The notes under the pieces are model-generated. The model ran no database searches, was not told the origin of the DNA, and saw nothing but the letters and a program-made list of their open reading frames with translations. 64,000 nt of DNA, taken from the NCBI RefSeq assembly GCF_003937915.1, contig NZ_RHUM01000008.1, forward strand, positions 175,631 to 239,630, given 5' to 3'. A program made the position numbers and the translations under genes. Positions within the stretch are counted from its first letter, which is position 1. The number at the start of each line of letters is the position of its first letter. This DNA comes from Erwinia sp. 198. GTDB taxonomy: Bacteria; Pseudomonadota; Gammaproteobacteria; Enterobacterales; Enterobacteriaceae. This document shows, piece by piece, positions 56,350 to 64,000 of the stretch.

Positions 56350-56622
56350 ATGAATAAACTACCTGCAACGATTGCCGCTGCCATTCTGGCCGCCACCTCA
56401 TTTTCAACGCTGGCCGCCACCCAGGTCAGCACGGAACAGAGTCAAAATCTGCAACAAATGGGCACGGTTTCGGTGACCGGCGTGACCGGCTCGCTGGATG
56501 ATGCTACTGCGCAGCTGGCGCAAAAAGCCGAAGAGATGGGCGCCAGCCACTATCGTGTGATCCGTGCCGACACCCCCGGCGACTCCAGCCTGTGGAGCGG
56601 CAACGCCGAGATTTACCGCTAG
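56350..56622 (+). CDS. BhsA/McbA-like DUF1471 periplasmic stress protein
   Basis: 90 residues. Sec signal peptide (PATIAAAILAATSFSTLAA), then a single YdgH/BhsA/McbA domain: MGTVSVTGVTGSLDDATAQLAQKAEEMGASHYRVI and the closing GNAEIYR. Family members affect biofilm, copper and acid/oxidative stress tolerance; which one this corresponds to is unclear. AAGGAG lies 6 bases before ATG 56350. Single gene with its own terminator. Confidence 0.88.
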   Translation: MNKLPATIAAAILAATSFSTLAATQVSTEQSQNLQQMGTVSVTGVTGSLDDATAQLAQKAEEMGASHYRVIRADTPGDSSLWSGNAEIYR

Positions 56623-56659
56623 AACCTTTCCTGTCCCATGTAGCCTTTCCCTGTTGGAG

Positions 56660-56691
56660 AACCGACCGTCTTGAGCGGTCGGTTTTTTTTT
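56660..56691 (+). terminator. terminator after the DUF1471 gene
   Basis: AACCGACCG and CGGTCGGTT form a 9-bp stem with loop TCTTGAG, followed by a run of T. Confidence 0.92.
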
Positions 56692-56933
56692 GCCTCCTCT
56701 GATGGAAGTCACAAAACCTCACGATTTCGCCTACAGATTTTTTGCGTCGGCTTTACAGAACGGTTAGGATGCATCGCCGTGATTTTCCCGCTTCCGTCAA
56801 CACAATAACTACAGGAAGAGGGGAAAACGCCCGAACGCCTGCGGGCAACGCAATCGTTTGGTTAGCGCAACAGAAATCAGGTCGCCCGGGAATGGTAGCC
56901 GTATCACTGTGGACAGGATAATTAGGAAAGAAA

Positions 56934-58403
56934 ATGAAAGCTGATAAAAAAGCGGTAGCAGACAAGCGCGCCGCAAGAAGACGTTGGTTAAATTCTCATG
57001 ATTCCGGCTATCACAAAGCGATGGACAATCGCCACGTGCAGATGATTGCTATCGGCGGGGCTATTGGTACAGGCCTGTTCCTGGGCGCGGGCGCACGACT
57101 ACAAATTGCCGGTCCGGCGCTGGCTATCGTCTACCTGGTATGCGGCATCTTCTCTTTCTTTATACTCCGCGCGTTGGGCGAGCTGGTTTTACATCGTCCC
57201 TCCAGCGGCAGCTTCGTTTCTTATGCACGCGAGTTCCTGGGCGAAAAAGCCTCATATGTCGCAGGCTGGATGTACTTTGTGAACTGGGCGATGACCGGGA
57301 TCGTGGATATCACCGCCGTAGCGCTTTATATGCACTACTGGGGCGCGTTTGGCGACGTGCCACAGTGGGTATTCGCGCTGGGCGCGCTGGCTATCGTCGG
57401 CACCATGAACATGATCGGCGTCAAATGGTTTGCCGAAATGGAGTTCTGGTTTGCGCTGGTTAAGGTGCTGGCTATCGCGCTTTTCCTGATTGTGGGCGTG
57501 GTATTTCTTGGCAGCGGCAAGCCGCTGGACGGCAACGCCACCGGCTTCCACTTGATTACCGATAACGGCGGCTTCTTCCCGCACGGTTTGCTGCCTGCGC
57601 TGGTGCTGGTGCAGGGCGTCGTTTTCGCCTTCGCCTCTATTGAGCTGGTCGGCACGGCGGCGGGAGAGTGTAAAGATCCGAAGACCATGCTGCCGAAAGC
57701 GATCAACAGCGTGATCTGGCGTATCGGCCTGTTTTATGTCGGCTCGGTAGTGCTGCTGGTGCTGCTGCTGCCATGGAACGCCTATCAGGCGGGGCAAAGT
57801 CCGTTTGTGACCTTTTTCTCGAAGCTGGGCGTGCCCTATATCGGCAGCATCATGAATATCGTGGTGCTCAGCGCAGCGCTTTCCAGCCTGAACTCTGGCC
57901 TCTATTCTACCGGCCGTATTCTGCGCTCGATGTCCATGGGCGGATCGGCGCCAAAGTTCCTCTCTAAAATGAGCGGTCAACAGGTGCCTTATATGGGGAT
58001 CCTGGTTACCATAGCCGTCTATATCGTGGGCGTCTGGCTGAACTATATCGTGCCTTCGCGCGTGTTCGAAATCGTGCTGAATATCGCTTCATTAGGGATT
58101 ATTTCTTCCTGGGCCTTTATTGTGGTTTGCCAGATGCGTCTGCGTAAGGCGATTAAAGAAGGCCGCGCGGAAGACGTCAGCTTTAAGCTGCCGTGGGCGC
58201 CGTTTACCTCCTGGCTGACGCTGCTGTTCCTGGCCAGCGTACTGGTGCTGATGGCGTTTGACTATCCGAACGGCACCTACACTATCGCCGCCGTGCCGCT
58301 GATCGCCGTCGTGCTGGTACTGGGCTGGTTTGGCGTGCGTAAACGCGCTAACCAAATCGCGCAGACCGAGCACGATCACGTGGCGGAAGAGACAACGCGC
58401 TGA
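56934..58403 (+). CDS. ansP: L-asparagine permease
   Basis: 489 residues (E. coli AnsP 499), amino acid-polyamine-organocation family with 12 membrane helices. RRWLNSHDSGYHKAMDNRHVQ at the N-terminus, QMIAIGGAIGTGLFLGAGARL (helix 1 substrate loop), LHRPSSGSFVSYAREFLGEKA, VFAFASIELVGTAAGECKDP and NSGLYSTGRILRSM are nearly identical to E. coli AnsP, which imports asparagine by proton symport. AGGAAAG precedes the ATG. In E. coli ansP lies elsewhere, so this is a local insertion or rearrangement. Confidence 0.93.
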   Translation: MKADKKAVADKRAARRRWLNSHDSGYHKAMDNRHVQMIAIGGAIGTGLFLGAGARLQIAGPALAIVYLVCGIFSFFILRALGELVLHRPSSGSFVSYAREFLGEKASYVAGWMYFVNWAMTGIVDITAVALYMHYWGAFGDVPQWVFALGALAIVGTMNMIGVKWFAEMEFWFALVKVLAIALFLIVGVVFLGSGKPLDGNATGFHLITDNGGFFPHGLLPALVLVQGVVFAFASIELVGTAAGECKDPKTMLPKAINSVIWRIGLFYVGSVVLLVLLLPWNAYQAGQSPFVTFFSKLGVPYIGSIMNIVVLSAALSSLNSGLYSTGRILRSMSMGGSAPKFLSKMSGQQVPYMGILVTIAVYIVGVWLNYIVPSRVFEIVLNIASLGIISSWAFIVVCQMRLRKAIKEGRAEDVSFKLPWAPFTSWLTLLFLASVLVLMAFDYPNGTYTIAAVPLIAVVLVLGWFGVRKRANQIAQTEHDHVAEETTR

Positions 58404-58419
58404 AGCTGAAACAGCAATA

Positions 58420-58447
58420 AAAGGCGGCCCCGGTGGCCGCCTTTTTT
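58420..58447 (+). terminator. terminator after ansP
   Basis: AAAGGCGGCC and GGCCGCCTTT form a 10-bp stem with loop CCGGT, followed by TTT. Confidence 0.9.
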
Positions 58448-58519
58448 ATGTCTGCTGATAGTTTTCCCCTGAGGCAGGCTTTATGATGGCTCACTTTCGC
58501 TAAAGGCAACGGAGCCTGT

Positions 58520-59101
58520 ATGTCAGTTAAAGTCGAAGTGATCAAAGATAAAATCCTGTCGGAAAATTGGTTCCTGCTGCGCAACTTCACCTATGACCTT
58601 ACGACGAAAAATGGAGAAACCCTGCGTCATAAACGCGAAGTTTACGATCGCGGCGACGGCGCCACTATCCTGCTTTACAACCGTGAAAAAAACAGCGTGG
58701 TACTGACCCGTCAGTTTCGTATCGCCACCTGGCTGAACGGCAATGACAGCGGCCTGCTAATCGAAACCTGCGCCGGCTTGCTGGACGATGACTCGCCGGA
58801 AATCTGTATACGTAAGGAAGCGGTTGAAGAAACCGGCTACGAAGTGGGAGAAGTGGTCAAGCTTTACGATCTTTATATGTCGCCAGGGGGGGTAACCGAA
58901 CGGCTGCATTTTTTTGCCGCAGAGTATAACGATTCGCTGCGGGCCACGGCAGGCGGCGGCGTTGACGATGAAGATATTGACGTGATGGAGCTGAGCTTTC
59001 CCGACGCCTGGAGCAGGGTGAAAACAGGACAGATTAAAGATGCTAAAACGGTGATGCTGCTCCAGTATGCGCTGATTGAAGGCTGGTTAACGCTGGGTTA
59101 A
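58520..59101 (+). CDS. nudK: GDP-mannose pyrophosphatase NudK
   Basis: 193 residues (E. coli 191). Nudix hydrolase that cleaves GDP-mannose to GMP and mannose-1-phosphate. The N-terminal beta domain ([22 protein letters not shown]) exchanges between dimer subunits; the Nudix core is in [27 protein letters not shown], and [16 protein letters not shown] follows. GGAG lies near the ATG. In E. coli nudK also lies between narQ and tktB. Confidence 0.95.
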   Translation: MSVKVEVIKDKILSENWFLLRNFTYDLTTKNGETLRHKREVYDRGDGATILLYNREKNSVVLTRQFRIATWLNGNDSGLLIETCAGLLDDDSPEICIRKEAVEETGYEVGEVVKLYDLYMSPGGVTERLHFFAAEYNDSLRATAGGGVDDEDIDVMELSFPDAWSRVKTGQIKDAKTVMLLQYALIEGWLTLG

Positions 59102-59681
59102 AAATGACGGCCTTATGGTTAACAGCGGGGCTTAATAAGATAAAAATGCCCGGCTCAATAAATAAAATAACCCGTAAATATTAACCTTAGTTTTTGCGGG
59201 TTAACTTCAGTTAATAATTTATTTAATCACTTCGCAGACGATGGCATAAATTTAAGCTAAACGGGGAGGATAATAAACTTTTCGGATGCGTCTCTGAGCA
59301 GGCTATTCAGGATGGCCTCAGAACTATCTGCTTAAGCGATGAAATTTCAGGCTTAATCATCTTATTCGGACAGATGGCCGCCGTCGCACAGGCTTTGCCG
59401 CATGGCATAAAAAAGGTGATAAAGCTCACACTATTACCTCAGGTTTAATGCTGTCCAAACAAAATAACTTTATTTTCATCCGATAATAAGCGATTTTTTG
59501 ACGGCCCTGCGGCGCTTTTTTCCTTGTCCGATTTATCTGATTGAGCCGCCTGCACATAAAGTTCAATATAATTAAAGCGGGTAACTCTTCTTTTAATGCG
59601 CTGCGGCTGATTTAATTGTGCCGGGCGTTAACCGCTACGCTATGCTTACTGCTTAACTGTCATTCGGGGATACGGGTATCG
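59102..59681. other. long AT-rich intergenic region before the DUF1176 gene
   Basis: 580 bases without a supported gene. TAACCCG (59168-59174) and CGGGTTA (59197-59203) could form a stem after nudK. One frame stays open from about 59229 to a TAA near 59449 without an ATG near its start or a ribosome binding site; its content (GLRTICLSDEISGLIILFG) is not recognised and may be chance or a decayed gene. Confidence 0.35.
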
Positions 59682-60767
59682 ATGCATTATTGGATAAAGT
59701 TACCTTTGGCGCTGCTGTTTTTTGCCGCCGGACTGCATGCCGAACCCCTGCAAAAAACCTTTTCTGACTGGCAGATAACCTGTAATAACCAGAACTATTG
59801 CGTGGCCCGGAGCGTGCCGGGCGTCAACGGGCTGGTGATGACCATCAGCCGTCATGCCGGGGTTAACGATCGGCCTTTTCTGCGCATTGATTACGGCAGT
59901 CGCTATACCGGCAGGCTAAGCGGCGCACCTTTGCAGGACAATCTGCTGCTGGACGGCCAGCGGCTGAAGCCCGATTTAAAACATTGGGAGGTTCAGCCGC
60001 ATCACCTTTCTACCGGCCATGCTATCTCCATCAATGAGTTTCTGTCGCTGGTGATGGACGCGGATAATCTACAGCTGCTTTATCGGCCGCGCGCCACTAT
60101 TTCGCTGCATGGCCTGAAAGCGGCGCTGCTGCTGATGGATGATATCCAGGGCCGGGTCAACGGCATGAGCGCCTGGATTAAAAAGGGCGAACGTCCGGCA
60201 ATGGACGTGCCGCCGCCGCCCGATTTCCCCGAAGCTCCCCGTTCGCAACCGGTGCCGCCCGCCCTGACGCGTGAAGAAACCACCGGCCTGTTGGATTACG
60301 GCACCTGGCGCGTCAATACCGATCGCTGCTCGTTGGATCCTCAGCGTCGACAGGTCAGCGTCGCGCCGCTGAACGATAAAAAAGCTCTGCTGCTGGTCAG
60401 CTGTGAAATGGGCGCCTATAACGTTATCGATCTTGCTTTCGAGGTCACGCGCAGCCAGCCTTATATGGCCAGAGGACTGACTCTGACCTTGCCTTTTACG
60501 CCGCCGCGTCATGGAGAAAAAAAGCTGGAACTCATCAATGCCGATTACGATGCCAGTCGCGGCGAGCTGCTGACGTTTGGCAAAGGAAGAGGTCTTGGCG
60601 ACTGCGGCACGGCTACCCGCTGGCAGTATGACGGGCGTGAGTTTGTGCTGACGGAATATGCGGAAGAAGGAACCTGCGATGCGTGGCACGGCAGCGACGA
60701 CTGGCCGACGCTCTGGACCAGTAAAAGGGATATGCCGTCTGCGCCAGAGCAGGCGGCTATGGATTGA
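59682..60767 (+). CDS. DUF1176 periplasmic protein
   Basis: 361 residues. A signal peptide (YWIKLPLALLFFAAGLHAE) is followed by a DUF1176-type pattern: QKTFSDWQITCNNQNYCVAR near the mature start, a proline-rich hinge (DVPPPPDFPEAPRSQPVPPA, about 190-210) and a second half with paired Cys (DRCSLDP, LVSCEMGAY, GLGDCGTATRW, EEGTCDAWHG) likely to form disulfides. Function unknown. The start at ATG 59682 is chosen for the signal peptide; an earlier in-frame start at 59616 would bury it. The ribosome binding site is weak (GGGG, 12 bases). Confidence 0.8.
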   Translation: MHYWIKLPLALLFFAAGLHAEPLQKTFSDWQITCNNQNYCVARSVPGVNGLVMTISRHAGVNDRPFLRIDYGSRYTGRLSGAPLQDNLLLDGQRLKPDLKHWEVQPHHLSTGHAISINEFLSLVMDADNLQLLYRPRATISLHGLKAALLLMDDIQGRVNGMSAWIKKGERPAMDVPPPPDFPEAPRSQPVPPALTREETTGLLDYGTWRVNTDRCSLDPQRRQVSVAPLNDKKALLLVSCEMGAYNVIDLAFEVTRSQPYMARGLTLTLPFTPPRHGEKKLELINADYDASRGELLTFGKGRGLGDCGTATRWQYDGREFVLTEYAEEGTCDAWHGSDDWPTLWTSKRDMPSAPEQAAMD

Positions 60768-60867
60768 AAAGGCTTTAGTCACCAGGCTTTCCCGACCGCC
60801 GCAAAATCAAAAATCACGCCTGTCGGCATTGCGGCGCCCCAGCCCGGTGAGGCGCCCGTTTACGCGA

Positions 60868-61281
60868 TCAGCTGCCGCGATAGGTTGAGTAGCCGTATTG
60901 GCTAAGCAGCAGCGGCACATGATAATGCTCGGTCGTGTTGCTGATATGAAACTCTACCGGGATCTCCGGGAAGAAGCTCTCCTGCTTTTGCTCGCTAAAA
61001 TAGCGTCCGGTTTTAAATACGACGCGGTAATCGCCGGTAGCCGCAGGCTGTGCAGGCCAGAACTGTTTAATGCGTCCATCCTTATCGGTGCTGGCCTTGT
61101 TAAGGAATTTCCAGCCCGCGTCCTGCTTCTGCTCCAGCGTAACTTCCACATTCGGTGCCGGTTTGCCGGTTTGTTGGTTCAGCACGTGTACGCTTAAAAG
61201 ATTCTGCTCAGCGGCCATTGCGGAGGCAGAAGCGGTGAGGGCCAGCGCCAGCGCCGCCACGTTGAAATACTGTTTCATCAT
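60868..61281 (-). CDS. hiuH: 5-hydroxyisourate hydrolase, exported transthyretin-like
   Basis: 137 residues, as in E. coli HiuH (YedX). Hydrolyses 5-hydroxyisourate in the urate pathway. Signal peptide ([18 protein letters not shown]... AMA), then the transthyretin fold: [22 protein letters not shown] with the active-site His, [25 protein letters not shown] and the diagnostic C-terminal [22 protein letters not shown] lies 5 bases before ATG 61281 (a second ATG is at 61278). Diverges from hprRS with a regulatory dyad between, as in E. coli, where HprR controls hiuH. Confidence 0.96.
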   Translation of the reverse strand: MMKQYFNVAALALALTASASAMAAEQNLLSVHVLNQQTGKPAPNVEVTLEQKQDAGWKFLNKASTDKDGRIKQFWPAQPAATGDYRVVFKTGRYFSEQKQESFFPEIPVEFHISNTTEHYHVPLLLSQYGYSTYRGS

Positions 61282-61345
61282 GACTTCTCCTGTTTGAATA
61301 TTCCTCTTTATAACCCAGAACAAACACAAACAACCTGACGCGAGC

Positions 61346-61361
61346 ATGACAAAAATGTCAG
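61346..61361. promoter_or_regulatory. HprR/CusR-type box between hiuH and hprR
   Basis: TGACA (61347-61351), AAAA, TGTCA (61356-61360) is the inverted repeat recognised by HprR and CusR in E. coli. It lies 66 bases from hiuH and 53 from hprR and probably controls both. Confidence 0.75.
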
Positions 61362-61412
61362 ATTGGCTGAAGTTCGGGGACAAAATTTCCGCCTCGTGGC
61401 AGACTTGTGCTT

Positions 61413-62093
61413 ATGAAACTATTGCTGATTGAAGATAACCAGAAAGCCAGCGACTGGCTTTGTCAGGGCCTGCGCGAGGCCGGATTTGTGGTGGACAGCG
61501 TCACTGACGGCCGCGACGGGCTGCACCTGGCCCTGAGCCAGAACTATGCGCTCATCGTGCTGGATATTATGCTGCCCGGCATGGACGGATGGCAGGTGTT
61601 ACGCTCGTTGCGTACCGCCCGCGCCACGCCGGTGATTTGCCTGACGGCAAGAGATTCGGTTAACGATCGCGTTAAAGGGCTGGAGCTGGGCGCCAATGAT
61701 TACCTGGTCAAACCTTTCTCTTTTGCCGAGCTGCTGGCCCGCATCAGAGCGCAGCTGCGCCAGAATCACCCTACACAAGCGGTGCTGAAGGTTGGCGATC
61801 TGGTAATGGATTCGGTACGGCAGACGGCCAGCCGGCAGGGCGAATCGGTCGCGCTGACCCGTAGAGAGTTCGCGCTGCTGTGGCTGCTGGTCAGCCGACG
61901 CGGAGAAATAGTGCCGAGAACGCTGATCGCCAGTGAGGTCTGGGGTATTAATTTTGACAGTGAAACGAACACGGTTGACGTAGCCATCCGCCGTTTGCGC
62001 CGCAAGATAGACGATCCCTATGAGCCGAAACTGATCGATACCGTGCGCGGGATGGGATACCGGCTGGCAGATCCGGGAGAACCAAATGCGTAA
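61413..62093 (+). CDS. hprR: response regulator HprR (YedW-like)
   Basis: 226 residues (E. coli 223). OmpR/PhoB family: receiver (1-120) with acidic pocket in LLIEDNQ, phospho-acceptor Asp51 in LIVLDIMLPGMDGW, Thr/Lys switch in CLTARDS and DYLVKPFSF; winged-helix DNA-binding domain (about 130-222, SVALTRREFALLWLLV, VDVAIRRLRRKID, GMGYRL). The ATG at 61413 gives the normal MKLLLIEDNQ start. Its assignment rests on the partner kinase overlap (8 bases), the divergent hiuH and the CusR/HprR-type box. Confidence 0.9.
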   Translation: MKLLLIEDNQKASDWLCQGLREAGFVVDSVTDGRDGLHLALSQNYALIVLDIMLPGMDGWQVLRSLRTARATPVICLTARDSVNDRVKGLELGANDYLVKPFSFAELLARIRAQLRQNHPTQAVLKVGDLVMDSVRQTASRQGESVALTRREFALLWLLVSRRGEIVPRTLIASEVWGINFDSETNTVDVAIRRLRRKIDDPYEPKLIDTVRGMGYRLADPGEPNA

Positions 62094-63465
62094 GATCTCG
62101 CTGACGGCCCGGCTCACGATCATTTTTGTTCTGATTATGGCGGCGGCCTGTGGCGGCATTACTCTGACGCTTTACGGCGCGTTACGCCACGAACTGATCT
62201 GGCGTGACGATCGCACGCTGATTAATCGGGCGCTTCAGCTGCGCCAGCTATTGCAGGATGGCGCGAAGCCGGAAATGCTGCCGCTTTATTTCAGCCGGAT
62301 GGTGGACACGCAGCAGGATATCCTGCTAATCCGTCAGGCGGCGGGGCCGGACGTGACGATTAACCAGACGGGCATTGGACTGGCGGCGTTGACCGCAGAA
62401 AACCAGCCGGGCGTGCTTCGCCGACAGCGGACTAACGAAGGCGAAGATCTAACCGTTTTCAGCCTGCAAGGCGAATCGAACGGCGGCGCGGTAACGCTGA
62501 CCGTAGCGCGGCTGGCGCGCGAAAGAGCCAAAATGCTGGAGCAGTATCGGCGAGAAAGCCTGCTGGTGTGCCTGGCTGCGCTGACGCTGGGGGCTATCCT
62601 GAGCCCTCTGCTAATCCGACGGGGACTAAGAGCCATAGGCGCGCTCAGCAAGATCACCGCGGCCACCCATGCCGACAGGCTTTCCGATAGCGTCCCGCTA
62701 AATACGCTGCCTCGCGAGCTGCTGCCGCTGGGTGAGGCGCTTAACGTGATGCGCAGTCGCCTGGCGCACGATTTTACCCGGCTGACCCGATTTGCCGACG
62801 ATCTGGCCCACGAACTCCGCACGCCGGTCAACGTCATGCTCAGCCAGAATCAGGTTGCGCTGGGGCAGGAGCGTACGCCGGAAGCGTACCAGCAGCTGCT
62901 GGAAGGTAATATCGAAGAGCTGGAGAATCTCTCTCGCCTGACCGACAACATTCTGTTTCTCGCCAGAGCCGATCACCACAACGTGGCGCTCAGAAAAGAG
63001 GTTTTTTCGCTGCCCGACACGCTGGAAAATATCACCGATTTTCTGGAGCCGTTGGCGGAAGAAAAAGGGTTACGTTTTGCGCTGGAGGCAGAGGGTAATA
63101 TTCAGGCCGATAAGATGCTGTTTCAGCGGGCGCTGGTCAATCTGATTACCAATGCCGTGCGCCACGCGCCGGAAAACACGCTTGTTCGTATAATAACCGA
63201 GGCGGCAGGCGAGGCTGTCGATATAGCCGTAAGTAACAAGGGTGAGCCTTTGGCGGAGACGGGAAAATTATTCGAGCGCTTCTGGCGCGGAGACGAGGCG
63301 CGCAACAGCGTGGGGTCGGGGCTGGGTCTGGCGCTGGTTAAAGCTATTGCGGAACTGCACGGCGGCTACGCCTGGTATCAGCATCGCGAAGGGGAAAATC
63401 TGTTTGGTATCAGGCTGGGCGGTGAAACTCCTGCCCGCCGGGGGCGGGCAGGAGAACAGGCTTAG
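62086..63465 (+). CDS. hprS: sensor histidine kinase HprS (YedV-like)
   Basis: 459 residues (E. coli 452). Two membrane helices (about 8-30 and 160-178) enclose a short periplasmic sensor, followed by HAMP (about 180-235), the H-box [18 protein letters not shown]-box [15 protein letters not shown], and F/G2 boxes [10 protein letters not shown] and [12 protein letters not shown]. HprS senses hydrogen peroxide or hypochlorous acid in E. coli. Its start overlaps hprR by 8 bases and its stop overlaps the converging transketolase stop by 3 bases. Confidence 0.9.
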   Translation: MRKISLTARLTIIFVLIMAAACGGITLTLYGALRHELIWRDDRTLINRALQLRQLLQDGAKPEMLPLYFSRMVDTQQDILLIRQAAGPDVTINQTGIGLAALTAENQPGVLRRQRTNEGEDLTVFSLQGESNGGAVTLTVARLARERAKMLEQYRRESLLVCLAALTLGAILSPLLIRRGLRAIGALSKITAATHADRLSDSVPLNTLPRELLPLGEALNVMRSRLAHDFTRLTRFADDLAHELRTPVNVMLSQNQVALGQERTPEAYQQLLEGNIEELENLSRLTDNILFLARADHHNVALRKEVFSLPDTLENITDFLEPLAEEKGLRFALEAEGNIQADKMLFQRALVNLITNAVRHAPENTLVRIITEAAGEAVDIAVSNKGEPLAETGKLFERFWRGDEARNSVGSGLGLALVKAIAELHGGYAWYQHREGENLFGIRLGGETPARRGRAGEQA

Positions 63466-64000
63466 TGAGGCTTCAGCAATTTTTCCGTGTGGCTGACGAT
63501 GTTTTCCACCGTAAAGCCAAACTCATTAAACAGCTTCTCTGCCGGTGCGGATTCACCAAAGGTAGTCATACCGACAATTGCGCCGTTCAGGCCGACATAC
63601 TTATACCAGTAGTCTGCGATGCCCGCTTCCACCGCCACGCGAGCGGTAACGCCGGAAGGCAGCACCGATTCGCGATAGGCCAGATCCTGCTTATCAAACA
63701 GGTCGGTTGACGGCATAGACACCACGCGAACTTTATGGCCGTTGGCGGTCAGTTTTGCTGCCGCGCCCAGCGTGATTTCCACTTCAGAACCGGTTGCAAT
63801 CAGGATCGCTTCCGGCGTGCCTTCGCTATCCTTCAGGACGTAGGCGCCGCGAGAAATGTTTTCCAGCTGCTCTTTAGTACGCTCCGGCTGCGCCAGGTTC
63901 TGACGGGAAAGGATCAGCGCGGTCGGGCCGTGGTGGCGCTCAATCGCGTGTTTCCAGGCCACGGCGGTTTCTACCTGGTCGCAAGGACGCCAGACGCTCA
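63462..64000 (-). CDS. transketolase, C-terminal part
   Basis: About 178 residues visible; the 5' end lies beyond the right edge. The part seen spans the end of the pyrimidine-binding domain ([18 protein letters not shown]) and the whole C-terminal domain (VLIKDS-like [85 protein letters not shown]). It transfers two-carbon units in the pentose phosphate pathway with thiamine diphosphate. Position after narQ-nudK matches tktB of E. coli, but the sequence mixes TktA-like and TktB-like features, so no letter is assigned. Confidence 0.96.
   Translation of the reverse strand, partial: SVWRPCDQVETAVAWKHAIERHHGPTALILSRQNLAQPERTKEQLENISRGAYVLKDSEGTPEAILIATGSEVEITLGAAAKLTANGHKVRVVSMPSTDLFDKQDLAYRESVLPSGVTARVAVEAGIADYWYKYVGLNGAIVGMTTFGESAPAEKLFNEFGFTVENIVSHTEKLLKPH

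Overview
The window is a chromosomal segment of a gamma-proteobacterium of the order Enterobacterales. The backbone follows the guaBA-xseA / ppk-ppx / purMN / upp-uraA / hda-bepA-perM / bcp-gcvR-dapA-bamC-purC / ypfJ-tmcA-ypfN-dapE-acrD-narQ / nudK-tkt order of Escherichia coli. Interruptions, a GC-rich codon style and accessory genes (PQQ dehydrogenase, protealysin with emfourin, MgtE, a PstS-less pst-like cluster beside ppk) point to Erwiniaceae (Pantoea/Mixta/Erwinia type). The genus cannot be fixed from the sequence alone. No rRNA, tRNA, CRISPR array, insertion sequence or prophage was seen.

Layout. 1-4223: the end of a membrane PQQ-dependent sugar/quinate dehydrogenase, then a metalloprotease-inhibitor pair (protealysin, emfourin) and a small orphan reading frame interrupted by an in-frame stop. 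4224-8888: xseA diverges from the guaBA operon, which has a PurR-like site. 8960-17815: a variable block holding a lower-GC LysR / aldo-keto reductase / MFS exporter unit, an epoxide hydrolase, a GlxA-type regulator with a metallo-beta-lactamase-fold hydrolase, and MgtE. 17917-20627: yfgG and a YfgF-like membrane GGDEF-EAL protein whose catalytic residues are lost.

20631-29546: polyphosphate and phosphate genes. ppk-ppx-tehB read left and a pstC-pstA-pstB-like set reads right from a shared region containing a good Pho box. 29545-33528: purMN (consensus PurR operator) diverges from upp-uraA, whose start site carries the T-tract known for UTP-dependent control. 33620-40418: hda (CUG start), arsC, bepA, an exported DsrE-like protein, an active-looking diguanylate cyclase and perM. 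40580-41432 is a low-GC pair, an M15-type peptidase followed by a lipoprotein, looking like an effector and its periplasmic immunity protein. 41484-50243: peroxiredoxin, gcvR, lysine biosynthesis (dapA, dapE), bamC, purC, the tRNA acetyltransferase tmcA and small conserved genes.

50376-64000: a small unknown protein followed by an unusual pyrimidine-rich repeat tract and terminator, the 20-residue protein YpfM, the efflux pump acrD with a BaeR-like site, a NarQ sensor that lacks most of its HAMP domain, a DUF1471 stress protein, ansP, nudK, a DUF1176 protein, then hiuH divergent from hprRS around an HprR/CusR-type box, and the 3' end of a transketolase gene. Purine, pyrimidine and phosphate control dominate the conserved part. 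The most unusual points are the HAMP-less NarQ, the catalytically dead YfgF, the M15-lipoprotein pair and the repeat tract near 50.65 kb.
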